Part shown: in pieces, positions 44,501 through 55,653 of the stretch
Position numbering within the stretch: the first letter of the stretch is position 1
Layout: every line of letters begins with the position of its first letter
NCBI RefSeq assembly: GCF_016808095.1
Contig: NC_068980.1
Coordinates: 16,743,388-16,807,387, forward strand
Direction: 5' to 3'
Length of the DNA: 64,000 nucleotides
Origin: Vigna angularis
Taxonomy: Eukaryota > Streptophyta > Magnoliopsida > Fabales > Fabaceae
Position numbers and translations under genes: made by a program
The notes under the pieces: model-generated
The model's database searches: none
What the model saw: only the letters and a program-made list of their open reading frames with translations
What the model was told of the DNA's origin: nothing

Positions 44501-45212
44501 TGTGGTGGTGACCACATCAATGGTCAATGTGCTTTTCCAGTAGAGACTTTAGAAGATGTCAATTTTATGGTCAATCAATTTCAAAATCAATTCCAATACC
44601 GCCAAGGGAACTTCAACCAAGGGTGGAAACGTAACCTAAGCATGGGTCAACGGCAGAATGGACAAGTTGGACAAGCAGGACGAGCTAATAGACCACAACA
44701 GCAACCATCACTATGGCAACAGGTATCTACGCTAAATGAGATATCAACAAAGCTTGAACAAACTCTTCAACAATTTATTCAGGTGATTATCTTCAATCAC
44801 AAGAGCACTGAAGCTGCAATTAGAAATCTAGAGATCTAGGTTGGCCAAATGGCTAAGAAGTTGGAGGATATGCCTGACAGGAGTTTTGGGGCTAATACTG
44901 AGGTTAACCCTAAGGAAGAGTGTAAAGCTTTTGTGAGTATATGTGATGAGAGGGTGGATGAAAAAGAGAGAGTTGAGTTAGAAAAGAGAGATGAAAAAGA
45001 AGAGAGAAAAGGTGAGGATGAGAAAAAAGAGAAAGAAAAGAAGAGGGGAGTGAAAGATTGTGAGAAAAGTGAGAGAGTTCTTCCTTATCCTAAGGGGAGT
45101 GAAAAATTTTATAAAGAGAGACAATATCAGCGTTTTAAAGAGATCTTCAAGCAATTGGAGATTAAGATACATTTGACTGAAGCACTACAACAAATTCCTG
45201 CTTATGCAAAGC
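44501..45212 (+). pseudogene. Element E gag fragment
   Basis: Starts inside the zinc knuckle (CGGDHINGQCAF) and continues through QGNFNQGWK, a coiled-coil-like stretch and a Lys/Glu-rich tract to QIPAYAK, where element D inserted (TSD AAAGC). There is a TAG at 44837-44839. The knuckle start and capsid domain lie beyond the reverse LTR and were deleted. Confidence 0.85.
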
Positions 45213-46517
45213 TGATAACAGTTGAAAAACTGTTATTTTCATGCTTAAAATTGATATTAAAAGCAACCTTTAGACTTAGAAACTAGCTTGAAATCAATGC
45301 TTTTATCTATATTTTCAGAAATAAGAGAGCTAGACAGGTTTATGCTTGATTTGAGTGTTTTTGTGCAGGTTTTGAGGTGAATTTAGTGAAAGAAGTAAAG
45401 AAGAAGAGAAGTGGAATCATAAAAGGAAGCAAAGAGTGCAAAAAGAGAAGTCGAAGGCACCGCTCAGCGGCATTTTACCGCTGAGCGGCACTCAGGAGGT
45501 CACGGGAGGTCCGCTGAGGGGCAAACTGGCCGCTGAGGGGAAGAAAAGTGAAGCGAGGTCACCGTTGAGCGGTATTTACCGCTGAGCGGCACTTTTTGGG
45601 CTTGGGCTTTTGTAATCTTTTGTAACTCTAGAATAGTATATAAGGACTTGCACGTCCTAGGGTTAGACATCTTTGGCAGAAACGAGGCAAACACTCTCTC
45701 TTCCACCCCTTTGAAGGAGGATCTTGGATGCTCAGGCTACCTCTTCACCTTTTTAGGGTTTATTCTTTCATTCTTTCATTGTAATTCATCTAGGTTCACC
45801 ATGAATATGGTGAACTAAACCTTGTATGTTTGTTGGGGAATCAATGTAATCTCTTGAAGCTCTCATATATGGAATTTATGCTTGCATCTTAATCTAAGAC
45901 TTATGCTTTCTTTCATCATTAGTTAGGGTTTTTCCTCTTTGCTCAATGCTTGCATTGTTTAACTCATTCTATTGCATGATTATTGGTTTTGTCGATACGG
46001 ACACGTACGGGGAAGTCTAGATCCGGGGAATTTCTCCCAATGTTATATTGGTTGTCGTTAAGCTCCTGCACTTATGAACTAATCATTAGGAATGCTAGGA
46101 ATTGTATGAACTATTTGATTAGGGAGAAGCCATCTAGAATGGTACTTTAGAGAGTGGCATTAACAATGATGATTTGAATGTTGAATTCCTAAAATGTATG
46201 AGAGTGGATGAGATGAAATTGACCCCCAACAACATATTCATTCATATATTTCATTGAAAGTGTTTATCTTTTGTCTTTGCCATTGATCAAACTCCATGCA
46301 TACATGTTTAGTTTTTCGTCTTGCATATAAAATCCAATTATTTTGTTTGTAAGTCCTAGCTAATCAACAAATCACATAACTAAACTAGGCCGTGAGTCCT
46401 TTGGGAAGAACGATACTTGGTCTTACCAAGTTTATTACTTGAACGATTCGGTCATACTTGCCGATTGTGAAACAAGTTTGTGACATCATATTTTGGTGCT
46501 TACAAATTTGTCCATCA
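45213..46517 (+). repeat. Element D 5' LTR
   Basis: Dyad pairs at 45460-45470/45478-45488, 45511-45521/45530-45540 (weaker) and 45562-45572/45579-45589. GGGCTTGGGC is at about 45597, TATATAA at 45637-45643, and the R/U5 hairpin at 45794-45815. Confidence 0.95.
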
Positions 46518-46523
46518 AGTTTT

Positions 46524-46541
46524 TGGCGCCGTTGCCGGGGA
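46524..46541 (+). other. Primer binding site (tRNA-Asp), element D
   Basis: TGGCGCCGTTGCCGGGGA, an exact complement of the tRNA-Asp 3' end, 6 bases after the LTR. Confidence 0.92.
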
Positions 46542-46885
46542 CTCGTGGTTTAACTGGTTAATTTGTGTGATTATTGATTATCTTTGACTTTTTGAATTTC
46601 TGTTTTTATTTTTTTCTGTTTGTATTTTATTTTATTTTATTTGATTAGGTTAGATTAGATTTTATTTTATTTTATTTTATCTTTTAGATTAGGTTAGATT
46701 TTATTTTTTAGATTAGATTTTATTTTATTCTATCTTTTAGATTATGTTAGATTTTATTTTTTTAGATTAGGTTTTATTTTATTCTATCTTATTTGATTCT
46801 ATCTTCTAAATCTTTTTATCTTCTGAATTTATATCTTCTTCTATATCTTTTTGTGCTAACAAATCTTTTCTAGGGTTTTGTTTTC
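46542..46885 (+). repeat. Element D AT-rich leader
   Basis: TTTTATTTTA and GATTAGGTTAGA repeats (about 46615-46800), then CTTGTGTATGCAG before gag. It mirrors the C leader. Confidence 0.7.
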
Positions 46886-49831
46886 TTGTGTATGCAGGAA
46901 GCAATTCGAAGTAGGAGTAAGAAAACAACAGAACCACTTCTTGAAGGTCTAGAAGAGAGTAGAAGGAGGAGAAGAATCAGAACGTCCAGAGAACTTTTCC
47001 CTTCTCCAGAAACTCTCCTACAAACATCACCGCAAGGTTCTGTTCACAGCACAAGAAGTATGGAGAACAATAATGCTAGAAGAACTCTTGCAGATTACAC
47101 TAATATTGCTGGACCTCAACACTTTAACAGCATAGCAAGACCTAGAGTCAATGCAGCCAACATGGAGGTCAAGCCAGCATTAATTCAACTGGTGAAGAGT
47201 AATCAATTTAATGGGTTATCTCACGAAAGCCCATATGAGCACCTTACAACTTTCAATGAGATCTGCAACACGGTCAAGATTAATGGGGTGCCAGACGAAG
47301 CTATCAAACTTAGCTTGTTTCCCTTCTCGTTGGGGGGCAATGCTAAGCTTTGGTTAAACTCTTTTCCAGAAGAAAGTTTCACAGAGTGGGAAGCAGTGGT
47401 CACAAAATTTTTAAACAAGTACTTTCCACAATCTAAGGTGACCAAAGGCAAGCAAGAGATTTCGTCATTCAAGCAGGGCATGGAAGAATCACTGGGGCAT
47501 GCATGGGACAGGTATAAAAGCTTGTTACGTAAAACCCCTATGCATGGTTTCAAAGAAGAAGAAGTAGTCCTAACTTTCCTTGGAGGGCTTGGTTCACAAA
47601 CCAAGATGATACTGAACGCATCAGCAGGAGGCAATATTAACTGGAAAACTCCAGAGGAAGCAACTGAACTTATTGAAAATATGGCTACTAGTGACAACGA
47701 ACTCAATATTGAAAAAGGAGATCCTAGTCAGAAGGAGTTGTTACAATTAAATGAGGCCTTGCTTATCCAAAATAGAATTATCTCTCAACAGCTTGAAGAA
47801 GTGACCATGAAACTTTCTCAAACACCACAGGAAGTACAACAGGTTTCAATGGTTCAAGAACACCAAAAATGGCAGATGCAATCTACTCCAGTTGAGAAAT
47901 CAACAACGCTTGAAGAGACTTTCCAGAGATTCTTAAAGACAAATGCTTCTTATTGTCATAATGTGGATGCTGCATTTAAAAAAATGGAGGTCTATGTTGA
48001 GAGAATAGTTGACGAAATGAAACATGATAATCTGGGAAAGGAATGTAAAACTGTTGTGACTAGAAGTGGTAGAGTGTTAGAAGAGAGAAAAAAAGAGAGA
48101 AAGGAGAAAGAAAATGAGAGTGAGAGTGAAAAAGAAACATGTGAGTGGAAAGAAAGAGTTGAGAGAGAGAAAAAGAAAAAAGAAGAAGATGAGAAGAGAG
48201 AAAAAAATGAGAGAGAAGAGAGACAGAAAGAAAAAGAGTATGAAAAGCCACTTCCTTATCCAAAGGGTTATTCAAGGAAGGAGAAAGAAAAGCAGTTGGA
48301 AAGATTCATGGAACTGTTTAAGAAGTTGGAGATCACTATACCATTCTCTGAAGCATTGCAACAAATGCCAGCATATGCAAAATTCTTGAAGGAACTTCTC
48401 ACAAAGAAACACAAGTACATTGAGAAGGAAACTATCAATATACAGGGTAATTGCAGTGCAATCATACAGAAACTACCTCCTAAACTTAAAGACCCAGGAA
48501 GCTTCACTATTCCATGCACCATAGGAGATGTGAAAGTTGGAAGAGCATTGATTGATTTGGGAGCTAGCATTAATCTAATGCCGCTTTCCATGTGCAGAAC
48601 AATTCAGGGGTTGGAAATCAAACCAACCAGAATGGCTCTTCAATTGGCGGACAGGTCTCTTAAATATCCATATGGAGTGGTTGAAGATGTTCTAGTGAAG
48701 GTCGACAAATTTGTATTTCCAGTAGATTTCATTGTGATGGAGATGGAAGGAACTAGTGACGTTCCTCTTATTCTTGGGAGACCTTTTATGAAGACTGCTA
48801 GAGTTTTGATTGATGTAGAGAATGGTAAGCTTAAACTGAGAGTTGATGAGGAAGAAGTCACTTTTGATGTATCCAAAGCCATGACGTATCCAAATGATGA
48901 CAAATCATGTTTTCAATTTGATGAACTTGATGAAGTTTGTATGGTTCAAGAGAGAATGGTGCGTAACATTTCTCCATTGGAAAAAACGCTCATTGATTCA
49001 TGTGAAGATTTGGATGAAGAAGAAGAGAAATTGATTGATGAATGTTTGATGGACTTGGAAACATTGAAAAAGGGTCCAGAGGAAGATCCAATATTCGAAA
49101 CAATTGATAAGGAAGAAACAATCAAAGCACAGTTTCCAGAACTAAAAAGATTGCCATCACATTTGAAATATGTGTTTTTAGAAGAGGATGGAACAAAGCC
49201 AGTCATTATCAGTAACTCTTTATCTTTACAAGAAGAAGAGCAGTTGATAGAAATTCTGAAAGCCAACAAAGAAGCAATTGGGTGGTCAATATCAGATCTC
49301 AAAGGTATTAGCCCAACTTATTGCATGCACAAGATTTTTATGGAAGAAGACTATAAACCAAGTGCTCAACCACAGAGAAGGTTAAATCCTGTTATGAAGG
49401 AGGTGGTCAGAAAAGAAGTGTTGAAACTGCTAGAAGCTGGTATCATTTATCCAATCTCTGACAGTGAATGGGTGAGTCCAGTACAGGTGGTGCCAAAGAA
49501 AGGTGGGATGACAGTAATTTATAATGATAAGAATGAACTTATTCCCACTCGGACAGTTACTGGCTGGCGTATGTGCATTGATTACAAGAAGCTGAATAAA
49601 GCTACTAGGAAAGATCATTTTCCTCTTCCTTTCATGGATCAGATGCTAGAAAGGTTATCAGGGCAGGCTTTCTATTGTTTTCTAGATGGATATTCTGGAT
49701 ATAATCAAATCGTGGTAGATCCAAAAGACCAGGAGAAGACGGCTTTTACTTGTCCTTTTGGTATCTTTGCATATAGAAAGATGCCTTTTGGATTATGTAA
49801 TGCTCCAGCTACGTTTCAGAGGTGTATGTAG
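46886..49831 (+). CDS. Element D gag-protease-RT (first part of gag-pol)
   Basis: 981 codons. The capsid (retrotransposon gag) domain is at about 85-230. No CCHC zinc knuckle is present, unlike A and E. A coiled-coil-like segment comes at about 285-375 and a Lys/Glu-rich stretch at about 390-455. Protease has its active-site Asp at residue 557 (IDLGA) and LILGRPFM further on. RT starts at about 800 and includes LDGYSGYNQ and FGLCNAPATFQRCM. It ends at TAG 49829-49831, where CAG is expected, just before the catalytic FMDD motif. The frame is otherwise continuous with the next ORF, so this is one point mutation in an otherwise open polyprotein. Confidence 0.92.
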   Translation: MCMQEAIRSRSKKTTEPLLEGLEESRRRRRIRTSRELFPSPETLLQTSPQGSVHSTRSMENNNARRTLADYTNIAGPQHFNSIARPRVNAANMEVKPALIQLVKSNQFNGLSHESPYEHLTTFNEICNTVKINGVPDEAIKLSLFPFSLGGNAKLWLNSFPEESFTEWEAVVTKFLNKYFPQSKVTKGKQEISSFKQGMEESLGHAWDRYKSLLRKTPMHGFKEEEVVLTFLGGLGSQTKMILNASAGGNINWKTPEEATELIENMATSDNELNIEKGDPSQKELLQLNEALLIQNRIISQQLEEVTMKLSQTPQEVQQVSMVQEHQKWQMQSTPVEKSTTLEETFQRFLKTNASYCHNVDAAFKKMEVYVERIVDEMKHDNLGKECKTVVTRSGRVLEERKKERKEKENESESEKETCEWKERVEREKKKKEEDEKREKNEREERQKEKEYEKPLPYPKGYSRKEKEKQLERFMELFKKLEITIPFSEALQQMPAYAKFLKELLTKKHKYIEKETINIQGNCSAIIQKLPPKLKDPGSFTIPCTIGDVKVGRALIDLGASINLMPLSMCRTIQGLEIKPTRMALQLADRSLKYPYGVVEDVLVKVDKFVFPVDFIVMEMEGTSDVPLILGRPFMKTARVLIDVENGKLKLRVDEEEVTFDVSKAMTYPNDDKSCFQFDELDEVCMVQERMVRNISPLEKTLIDSCEDLDEEEEKLIDECLMDLETLKKGPEEDPIFETIDKEETIKAQFPELKRLPSHLKYVFLEEDGTKPVIISNSLSLQEEEQLIEILKANKEAIGWSISDLKGISPTYCMHKIFMEEDYKPSAQPQRRLNPVMKEVVRKEVLKLLEAGIIYPISDSEWVSPVQVVPKKGGMTVIYNDKNELIPTRTVTGWRMCIDYKKLNKATRKDHFPLPFMDQMLERLSGQAFYCFLDGYSGYNQIVVDPKDQEKTAFTCPFGIFAYRKMPFGLCNAPATFQRCM

Positions 49832-52039
49832 GCAATCTTTGCTGATCTTTTAGAAAAATGCATTGAAGTATTCATGGATGACTTCTCAGTTTTTGGAAAC
49901 TCCTTCCAAAGATGTTTAGCTAATTTGAACACTGTCCTCAAAAGATGTGTTCAGACAAATCTGGTTTTGAATTGGGAGAAATGTCATTTCATGGTAACTG
50001 AAGGAATTGTATTGGGGCACAAAATCTCTGCTAAAGGAATTGAGGTAGACAAAGCTAAAGTAGAAGTTATTGAGAAACTACCTCCACCAACAAATGTAAA
50101 GGGGATTAGAAGTTTTCTTGGTCATGCTGGGTTTTATAGAAGATTTATCAAAGATTTCTCAAAAATTGCTAAACCATTGAGTAATCTCTTGATGAAGGAT
50201 GCTCCTTTTGTGATGAATGAAGATTGCCTGAAAGCTTTTGATATATTGAAGCAGAAGCTAGTGTCAGCTCCAGTAATTGCAGCACCAGATTGGAATCAAA
50301 ATTTTGAATTAATGTGTGATGCAAGTGATTATGCAATAGGAGTTGTCCTCGGCCAAAGGAAAGAACAAAAGTTTCATCCAATTTATTATGCTAGCAAGGT
50401 GCTGAATGATGCTCAATTGAATTATGCTACTACAGAGAAAGAGTTTCTTGCCATTGTATATGCTTTAGAGAAATTTAGACCTTATCTTATTGGGTCTAAG
50501 GTGATTGTCTATACAGATCATGCAGCTATTAAATATTTGTTGACAAAACCAGATTCTAAGCCACGTCTGATCAGATGGGTACTACTGTTGCAAGAATTTG
50601 ATGTAGAAATCCGTGATAAGAAAGGAAGTGAGAACTTAATTGCTGATCATTTGTCACGGTTAGTCAACAATGAGGTCACTAGCAAGGAGCCTGAAATCTG
50701 GGAATCTTTTTCAGATGAATCACTCATGTATATTCAGCAGAGGCCCTGGTTTGCTGATATGGCAAATTTCAAAGCTGCAAGAGTCATGCCGGAAGATTTA
50801 ACTTGGCAACAGAGAAAGAAATTTCTGCATGATGCCAAGCAGTTTGTGTGGGACGATCCATATTTGTTCAAAATTGGAGCAGATAATCTTCTGAGGAGAT
50901 GTGTTACAAATGAAGAAGCAGAAGGAATTCTCTGGCATTGTCATGATTCACCTTATGGAGGACACTTTAATGGAGAAAGAACAGCAGCAAAAGTCCTTCA
51001 ATCAGGATTCTATTGGCCAACTTTATTTAAAGATGCTCATAATCATGCTAGGAATTGTGACAAATGTCAAAGAGCAGGGACAATCACTAAACGTCATGAG
51101 ATGCCTTTACAAGGTATTTTAGAGGTTGAGGTTTTTGATTGTTGGGGTATTGACTTTGTTGGACCCTTCCCTCCATCTTTCAACAATGAATATATTCTGG
51201 TAGCAGTGGATTATGTGAGTAAATGGGTGGAAGCATTGGCTTGTCCTAAAAATGATGCTAGTACGGTAATTAAATTCCTGAAGAGGCAGATATTCTCACG
51301 TTTTGGCACTCCAAGAGTGTTGATTAGTGATGGAGGATCTCATTTTTGCAATTATCAGCTAGAGAAAGTACTCAAACACTATGGAGTGAAGCATAAGGTA
51401 GCTGCACCTTATCACCCACAAACCAATGGACAAGCTGAGGTATCTAACAGGGAGATAAAAAGAATCCTGGAAAAAACCGTGACTTCATCAAGGAAGGATT
51501 GGTCTCTCAAATTGGATGATGCTCTTTGGGCTTATAGAACAGCAATGAAGACGTCTATGGGATTATCACCATTTCAATTAGTCTATGGGAAAGCATGCCA
51601 TTTGCCAGTTGAATTGGAGCATAGAGCATTATGGGCTTTGAAATTTTTGAATTTTGATCCTTATGAAACTCAATGCACACGCAGAAGGCAGATTTTAGAG
51701 CTTGAAGAAATGCGGTTACATGCATATGATTCATCCAAGGCTTACAAAGACAAAATTAAATTTTATCATGACAGGAAGTTGGTGAATAGAGTTTTCAATC
51801 CAGGACAACAGGTACTATTGTTCAACTCAAGATTGAAGATATTTCCTGGGAAGCTGAAGTCAAAATGGACAGGACCATTTGTGATAAAAGAAGTGCATCC
51901 ACATGGAGCAATTGAAATATTTGATCCATCTGCTGATGATCCACAGAAAAGCTGGGTGGTAAATGGTCAACGTCTCAAGCCCTATCTAGGGGGAGAAGTG
52001 CAACGTTTTTCCACAATGATGTTGTTGGTTGATCCTTGA
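49832..52039 (+). CDS. Element D RT-RNase H-integrase (second part of gag-pol)
   Basis: Same frame as the upstream ORF, 14 codons before the first Met (49874). Numbering from that Met: FMDD at 1-3 (RT catalytic), RNase H residues D149, E188, D215 and D258, integrase zinc site H357/H364/C395/C398, and catalytic D427, D486 and E522 (35 residues between the last two). The C-terminal domain lacks a chromodomain and ends [16 protein letters not shown]. All catalytic residues are present. Without the TAG repaired or read through, this part lacks a start and would not be made as a normal polyprotein. Confidence 0.92.
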   Translation, partial: AIFADLLEKCIEVFMDDFSVFGNSFQRCLANLNTVLKRCVQTNLVLNWEKCHFMVTEGIVLGHKISAKGIEVDKAKVEVIEKLPPPTNVKGIRSFLGHAGFYRRFIKDFSKIAKPLSNLLMKDAPFVMNEDCLKAFDILKQKLVSAPVIAAPDWNQNFELMCDASDYAIGVVLGQRKEQKFHPIYYASKVLNDAQLNYATTEKEFLAIVYALEKFRPYLIGSKVIVYTDHAAIKYLLTKPDSKPRLIRWVLLLQEFDVEIRDKKGSENLIADHLSRLVNNEVTSKEPEIWESFSDESLMYIQQRPWFADMANFKAARVMPEDLTWQQRKKFLHDAKQFVWDDPYLFKIGADNLLRRCVTNEEAEGILWHCHDSPYGGHFNGERTAAKVLQSGFYWPTLFKDAHNHARNCDKCQRAGTITKRHEMPLQGILEVEVFDCWGIDFVGPFPPSFNNEYILVAVDYVSKWVEALACPKNDASTVIKFLKRQIFSRFGTPRVLISDGGSHFCNYQLEKVLKHYGVKHKVAAPYHPQTNGQAEVSNREIKRILEKTVTSSRKDWSLKLDDALWAYRTAMKTSMGLSPFQLVYGKACHLPVELEHRALWALKFLNFDPYETQCTRRRQILELEEMRLHAYDSSKAYKDKIKFYHDRKLVNRVFNPGQQVLLFNSRLKIFPGKLKSKWTGPFVIKEVHPHGAIEIFDPSADDPQKSWVVNGQRLKPYLGGEVQRFSTMMLLVDP

Positions 52040-53289
52040 AAGTTGGGTCAGGCTCGGGACGTTAAACAAGCGCTTACTGGGAGGCAACCCAGTATCTTGT
52101 AAGTAATTTTGTTTTTGTTTTTTAGATTAGGGTTTGATGTACTCTATTGAAAACCTGGTTTTGTATGATGGTTTGCTATTAACTGTGATTGTTTGATAAG
52201 TAATGCTTGATGATGCTTATTGATTGATGTTGAGATGATGTGCATATTAAATGCTTATACAGGTGATTCACAAGCTTTGTGAACAAATGCATGATATCAT
52301 GATTGTGATTGTGAGATTAAGCAGGATGTGTATGTCAAATGTGAATGAGCTTATATGTGAGGTTTTGAGCTCCAGAGTTGTTATTGTTGAATGCTATTAC
52401 TTTGAAAGCATGAATGATTTTGCCCAGGTTTTCTATGATTGAATAAATTGCTTGTTTTGCATCATATGATCAAGGTCGTGTTGTTGAAACCCTTTTTATT
52501 GGCCAAATACATAAAATTAGCCCACTAAAAGAGAACACTTTGTGTTATATCCTTTGAACCCTTAGCCTTGAACATACACTGAAAACCTTTGATTGAAAAT
52601 CTTTACCTTGAGTTACGTAGAAGATCTTGTATGGTATTGTTAAAAGTTCAAGTTTGGGGTTGTTGGGAAAACATGAAAAGCATTGAGCTAAGAGCTAAAA
52701 AGTAAGAATATGCAAAGAGAAAAGAAAAGAAAAAGCGAAGCTCAATGCAAATGCAAAGGCAAGTTGGGAATGAATAAGATGATTGTGTTGTTATGATTCT
52801 CTTAACTCAAGGATTTTGTGATCCAGAAAAACCAATTTTCTTGTTAGCCCAGCCACATTATAAGCCATTGAAAAGTCCTTGTGATGATGCATGCTTGTGA
52901 ATGTTTTTGATTGTGGTAAAATGAAAGGCAAAGTTGATTCATGTGACATTGTGATAGTGAAGTGAATGAGTGAAACACTTTACCTCTTATACACTTGTGT
53001 GTTGAGTGAAACACTTTACCTAGTGAGGAAATATTCCATAAACACATGAACATCCATGCTTAATTGATTGATCATTCATGAAAAAAATAGCATTTGTTGG
53101 AATTTAAATGACTTTGTGAACACTAAAACATGTGCACATCTTGATTGAACTTTTGGTCATAAGTTTGAGTGAAGTTGTTACTTATCTTGAGAAAAGGATT
53201 TTGAATGAGTGAACCATCATATGAATTGGTTGGAGATGGAGTTACATTTTGTTTGCTTGAGGACAAGCAAAGTTCTAAGTTTGGGGTTG
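52040..53289 (+). other. Element D 3' untranslated region
   Basis: No gene. It has one GACGTTAAA/CTGGGAGGCAACCCAG block (52057-52092), no hairpin array, the GTTCACAA-type palindrome (52266-52284), a mid polypurine-like tract (52651-52663) and the terminal tract (53277-53289). Confidence 0.7.
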
Positions 53290-54594
53290 TGATAACAGTT
53301 GAAAAACTGTTATTTTCATGCTTAAAATTGATATTAAAAGCAACCTTTAGACTTAGAAACTAGCTTGAAATCAATGCTTTTATCTATATTTTCAGAAATA
53401 AGAGAGCTGGACAGGTTTATGCTTGATTTGAGTGTTTTTGTGCAGGTTTTGAGGTGAATTTAGTGAAAGAAGTAAAGAAGAAGAGAAGTGGAATCATAAA
53501 AGGAAGCAAAGAGTGCAAAAAGAGAAGTCGAAGGCACCGCTCAGCGGCATTTTACCGCTGAGCGGCACTCAGGAGGTCACGGGAGGTCCGCTGAGGGGCA
53601 AACTGGCCGCTGAGGGGAAGAAAAGTGAAGCGAGGTCACCGCTGAGCGGTATTTACTGCTGAGCGGCACTTTTTGGGCTTGGGCTTTTGTAATCTTTTGT
53701 AACTCTAGAATAGTATATAAGGACTTGCACGTCCTAGGGTTAGACATCTTTGGCAGAAACGAGGCAAACACTCTCTCTTCCACCCCTTTGAAGGAGGATC
53801 TTGGATGCTCAGGCTACCTCTTCACCTTTTTAGGGTTTATTCTTTCATTCTTTCATTGTAATTCATCTAGGTTCACCATGAATATGGTGAACTAAACCTT
53901 GTATGTTTGTTGGGGAATCAATGTAATCTCTTGAAGCTCTCATATATGGAATTTATGCTTGCATCTTAATCTAAGACTTATGCTTTCTTTCATCATTAGT
54001 TAGGGTTTTTCCTCTTTGCTCAATGCTTGCATTGTTTAACTCATTCTATTGCATGATTATTGGTTTTGTCGATACGGACACGTACGGGGAAGTCTAGATC
54101 CGGGGAATTTCTCCCAATGTTATATTGGTTGTCGTTAAGCTCCTGCACTTATGAACTAATCATTAGGAATGCTAGGAATTGTATGAACTATTTGATTAGG
54201 GAGAAGCCATCTAGAATGGTACTTTAGAGAGTGGCATTAACAATGATGATTTGAATGTTGAATTCCTAAAATGTATGAGAGTGGATGAGATGAAATTGAC
54301 CCCCAACAACATATTCATTCATATATTTCATTGAAAGTGTTTATCTTTTGTCTTTGCCATTGATCAAACTCCATGCATACATGTTTAGTTTTTCGTCTTG
54401 CATATAAAATCCAATTATTTTGTTTGTAAGTCCTAGCTAATCAACAAATCACATAACTAAACTAGGCCGTGAGTCCTTTGGGAAGAACGATACTTGGTCT
54501 TACCAAGTTTATTACTTGAACGATTCGGTCATACTTGCCGATTGTGAAACAAGTTTGTGACATCATATTTTGGTGCTTACAAATTTGTCCATCA
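53290..54594 (+). repeat. Element D 3' LTR
   Basis: 1305 bp, matching 45213-46517 except for three substitutions seen near 53410, 53642 and 53658. Confidence 0.95.
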
Positions 54595-54599
54595 AAAGC

Positions 54600-55459
54600 A
54601 CATGAAGCAAATCCTCGCAAAGAAGAGATATCTAGAGGAGGAAACTAGTGATAAACAGGAAGAATGTAGAGCTATTTTTGAGAAACCACTTCCTCAGAAA
54701 GTGAAAGATCCAGGAAGTTTTACTATTCTTTGCGTCATTGGGAAGGATAATATAAGGAAGGCCTTAATTGATTTAGGGTCAAGCATTAATTTGATGCCCT
54801 TATCTATGCTTGAAAGGATTGGTGATCTTGAAGTCAATCCAACCAAGGTGACTTTTCTTATGGCGGATGGATCTTCCAAGAAACCCTATGGTGTAGTGGA
54901 AGATGTGGTGGTTTGCATAGATAAACTTAAATTCCTGGTGGATTTTGTGGTGATAGAGATGGACGAAGATTGAGAAGATCCCAATTATTCTTGGAAGACC
55001 GTTTATGAAAATGGCAAAGGTATTCATCAATGTGGATGATGGATGATAGTGCTTCAAGACAAAGAAGAAAAGGTGATCTTTAATGTCTTCAAAGCTGAGC
55101 AACAGATTCAAGAGAAGGAGGCTAGGCATAAAGTTGCATGTAAGGATGCACCCATGACTAGCTCTAAAGCTGCAAAGCCGGTCATCAAAGGTAAAAATTG
55201 TTTCTTGTCACAGGTTAGGGAAGAAGAAAAAGATGACAAAGGAAGAAAGGTTCATGATGACTTGATGGATGCACAACTCAAACTTGGTACACCGGTAAGA
55301 TTCAAGAACAAGTTGTGGGTTGTGAAAGTTTTCAAAGAGAATGGAGTGACAGAGATTGAAGCTCCATATTCAAGGAGAGTCAAAAAGGTGGATCGAAAGC
55401 AATTGATGAGTTGGTGTGATGAAAGCAAGAGGAACACCAACATTGAAGAAGGAACTTGA
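54600..55459 (+). pseudogene. Element E protease and integrase-tail-like region
   Basis: Continues the E gag after D. Protease has LIDLGSSINLMP. Frame disruptions lie near 54970-55045, across ILGRPFM. An integrase-C-terminus-like tail (FKNKLWVVKVFKENGVTEIEA, RRVKKVDRKQLMSW) ends at 55457-55459. RT, RNase H and integrase core are absent, as in A and B. Confidence 0.83.
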
Positions 55460-55653
55460 GCTTTATTGGGTCAAGCTAGTGACGTTAAAAGAGCGCTTGC
55501 TGGGAGGCATCCCAGTGATTTGAGAACATTAATTTCTTTGAATTTATTTATTTTGGTGATGTAATTTGAAACTTTGGAACATTGTTATATTTGGGTTTAG
55601 CATCTACTGATGGATGTTAGGTTGGTGAGTATTTACTGAAGGATACTTAGAAG
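55460..55653 (+). other. Element E conserved block and hairpins (first half of array)
   Basis: GACGTTAAAAGAGCGCTTGC plus the CTGGGAGGCA hairpin block (55480-55515), and hairpins at 55599-55618 and 55628-55647. The array resumes at 56923 and 56952 beyond the solo LTR. Confidence 0.7.

Larger units (their letters stand above)
45213..54594 (+). mobile_element. Element D: nearly intact Athila-type LTR retrotransposon
   Basis: 9382 bp. Both LTRs are 1305 bp (45213-46517 and 53290-54594); I see three differences. The TSD AAAGC (45208-45212 and 54595-54599) is perfect. It carries an exact tRNA-Asp primer binding site, a leader, gag-pol of about 1717 codons with a single TAG, a 3' region with two polypurine tracts, and no env-like ORF. 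LTRs and primer binding site match element C. This is the only element in the window with a complete set of pol domains. Confidence 0.96.

Noticed and set aside
49820..49880. Programmed stop-codon readthrough in D
   Set aside because: The context after TAG (GCA ATC) does not match known plant readthrough signals, H has CAG at the site, and interruption inside RT would serve no clear purpose.
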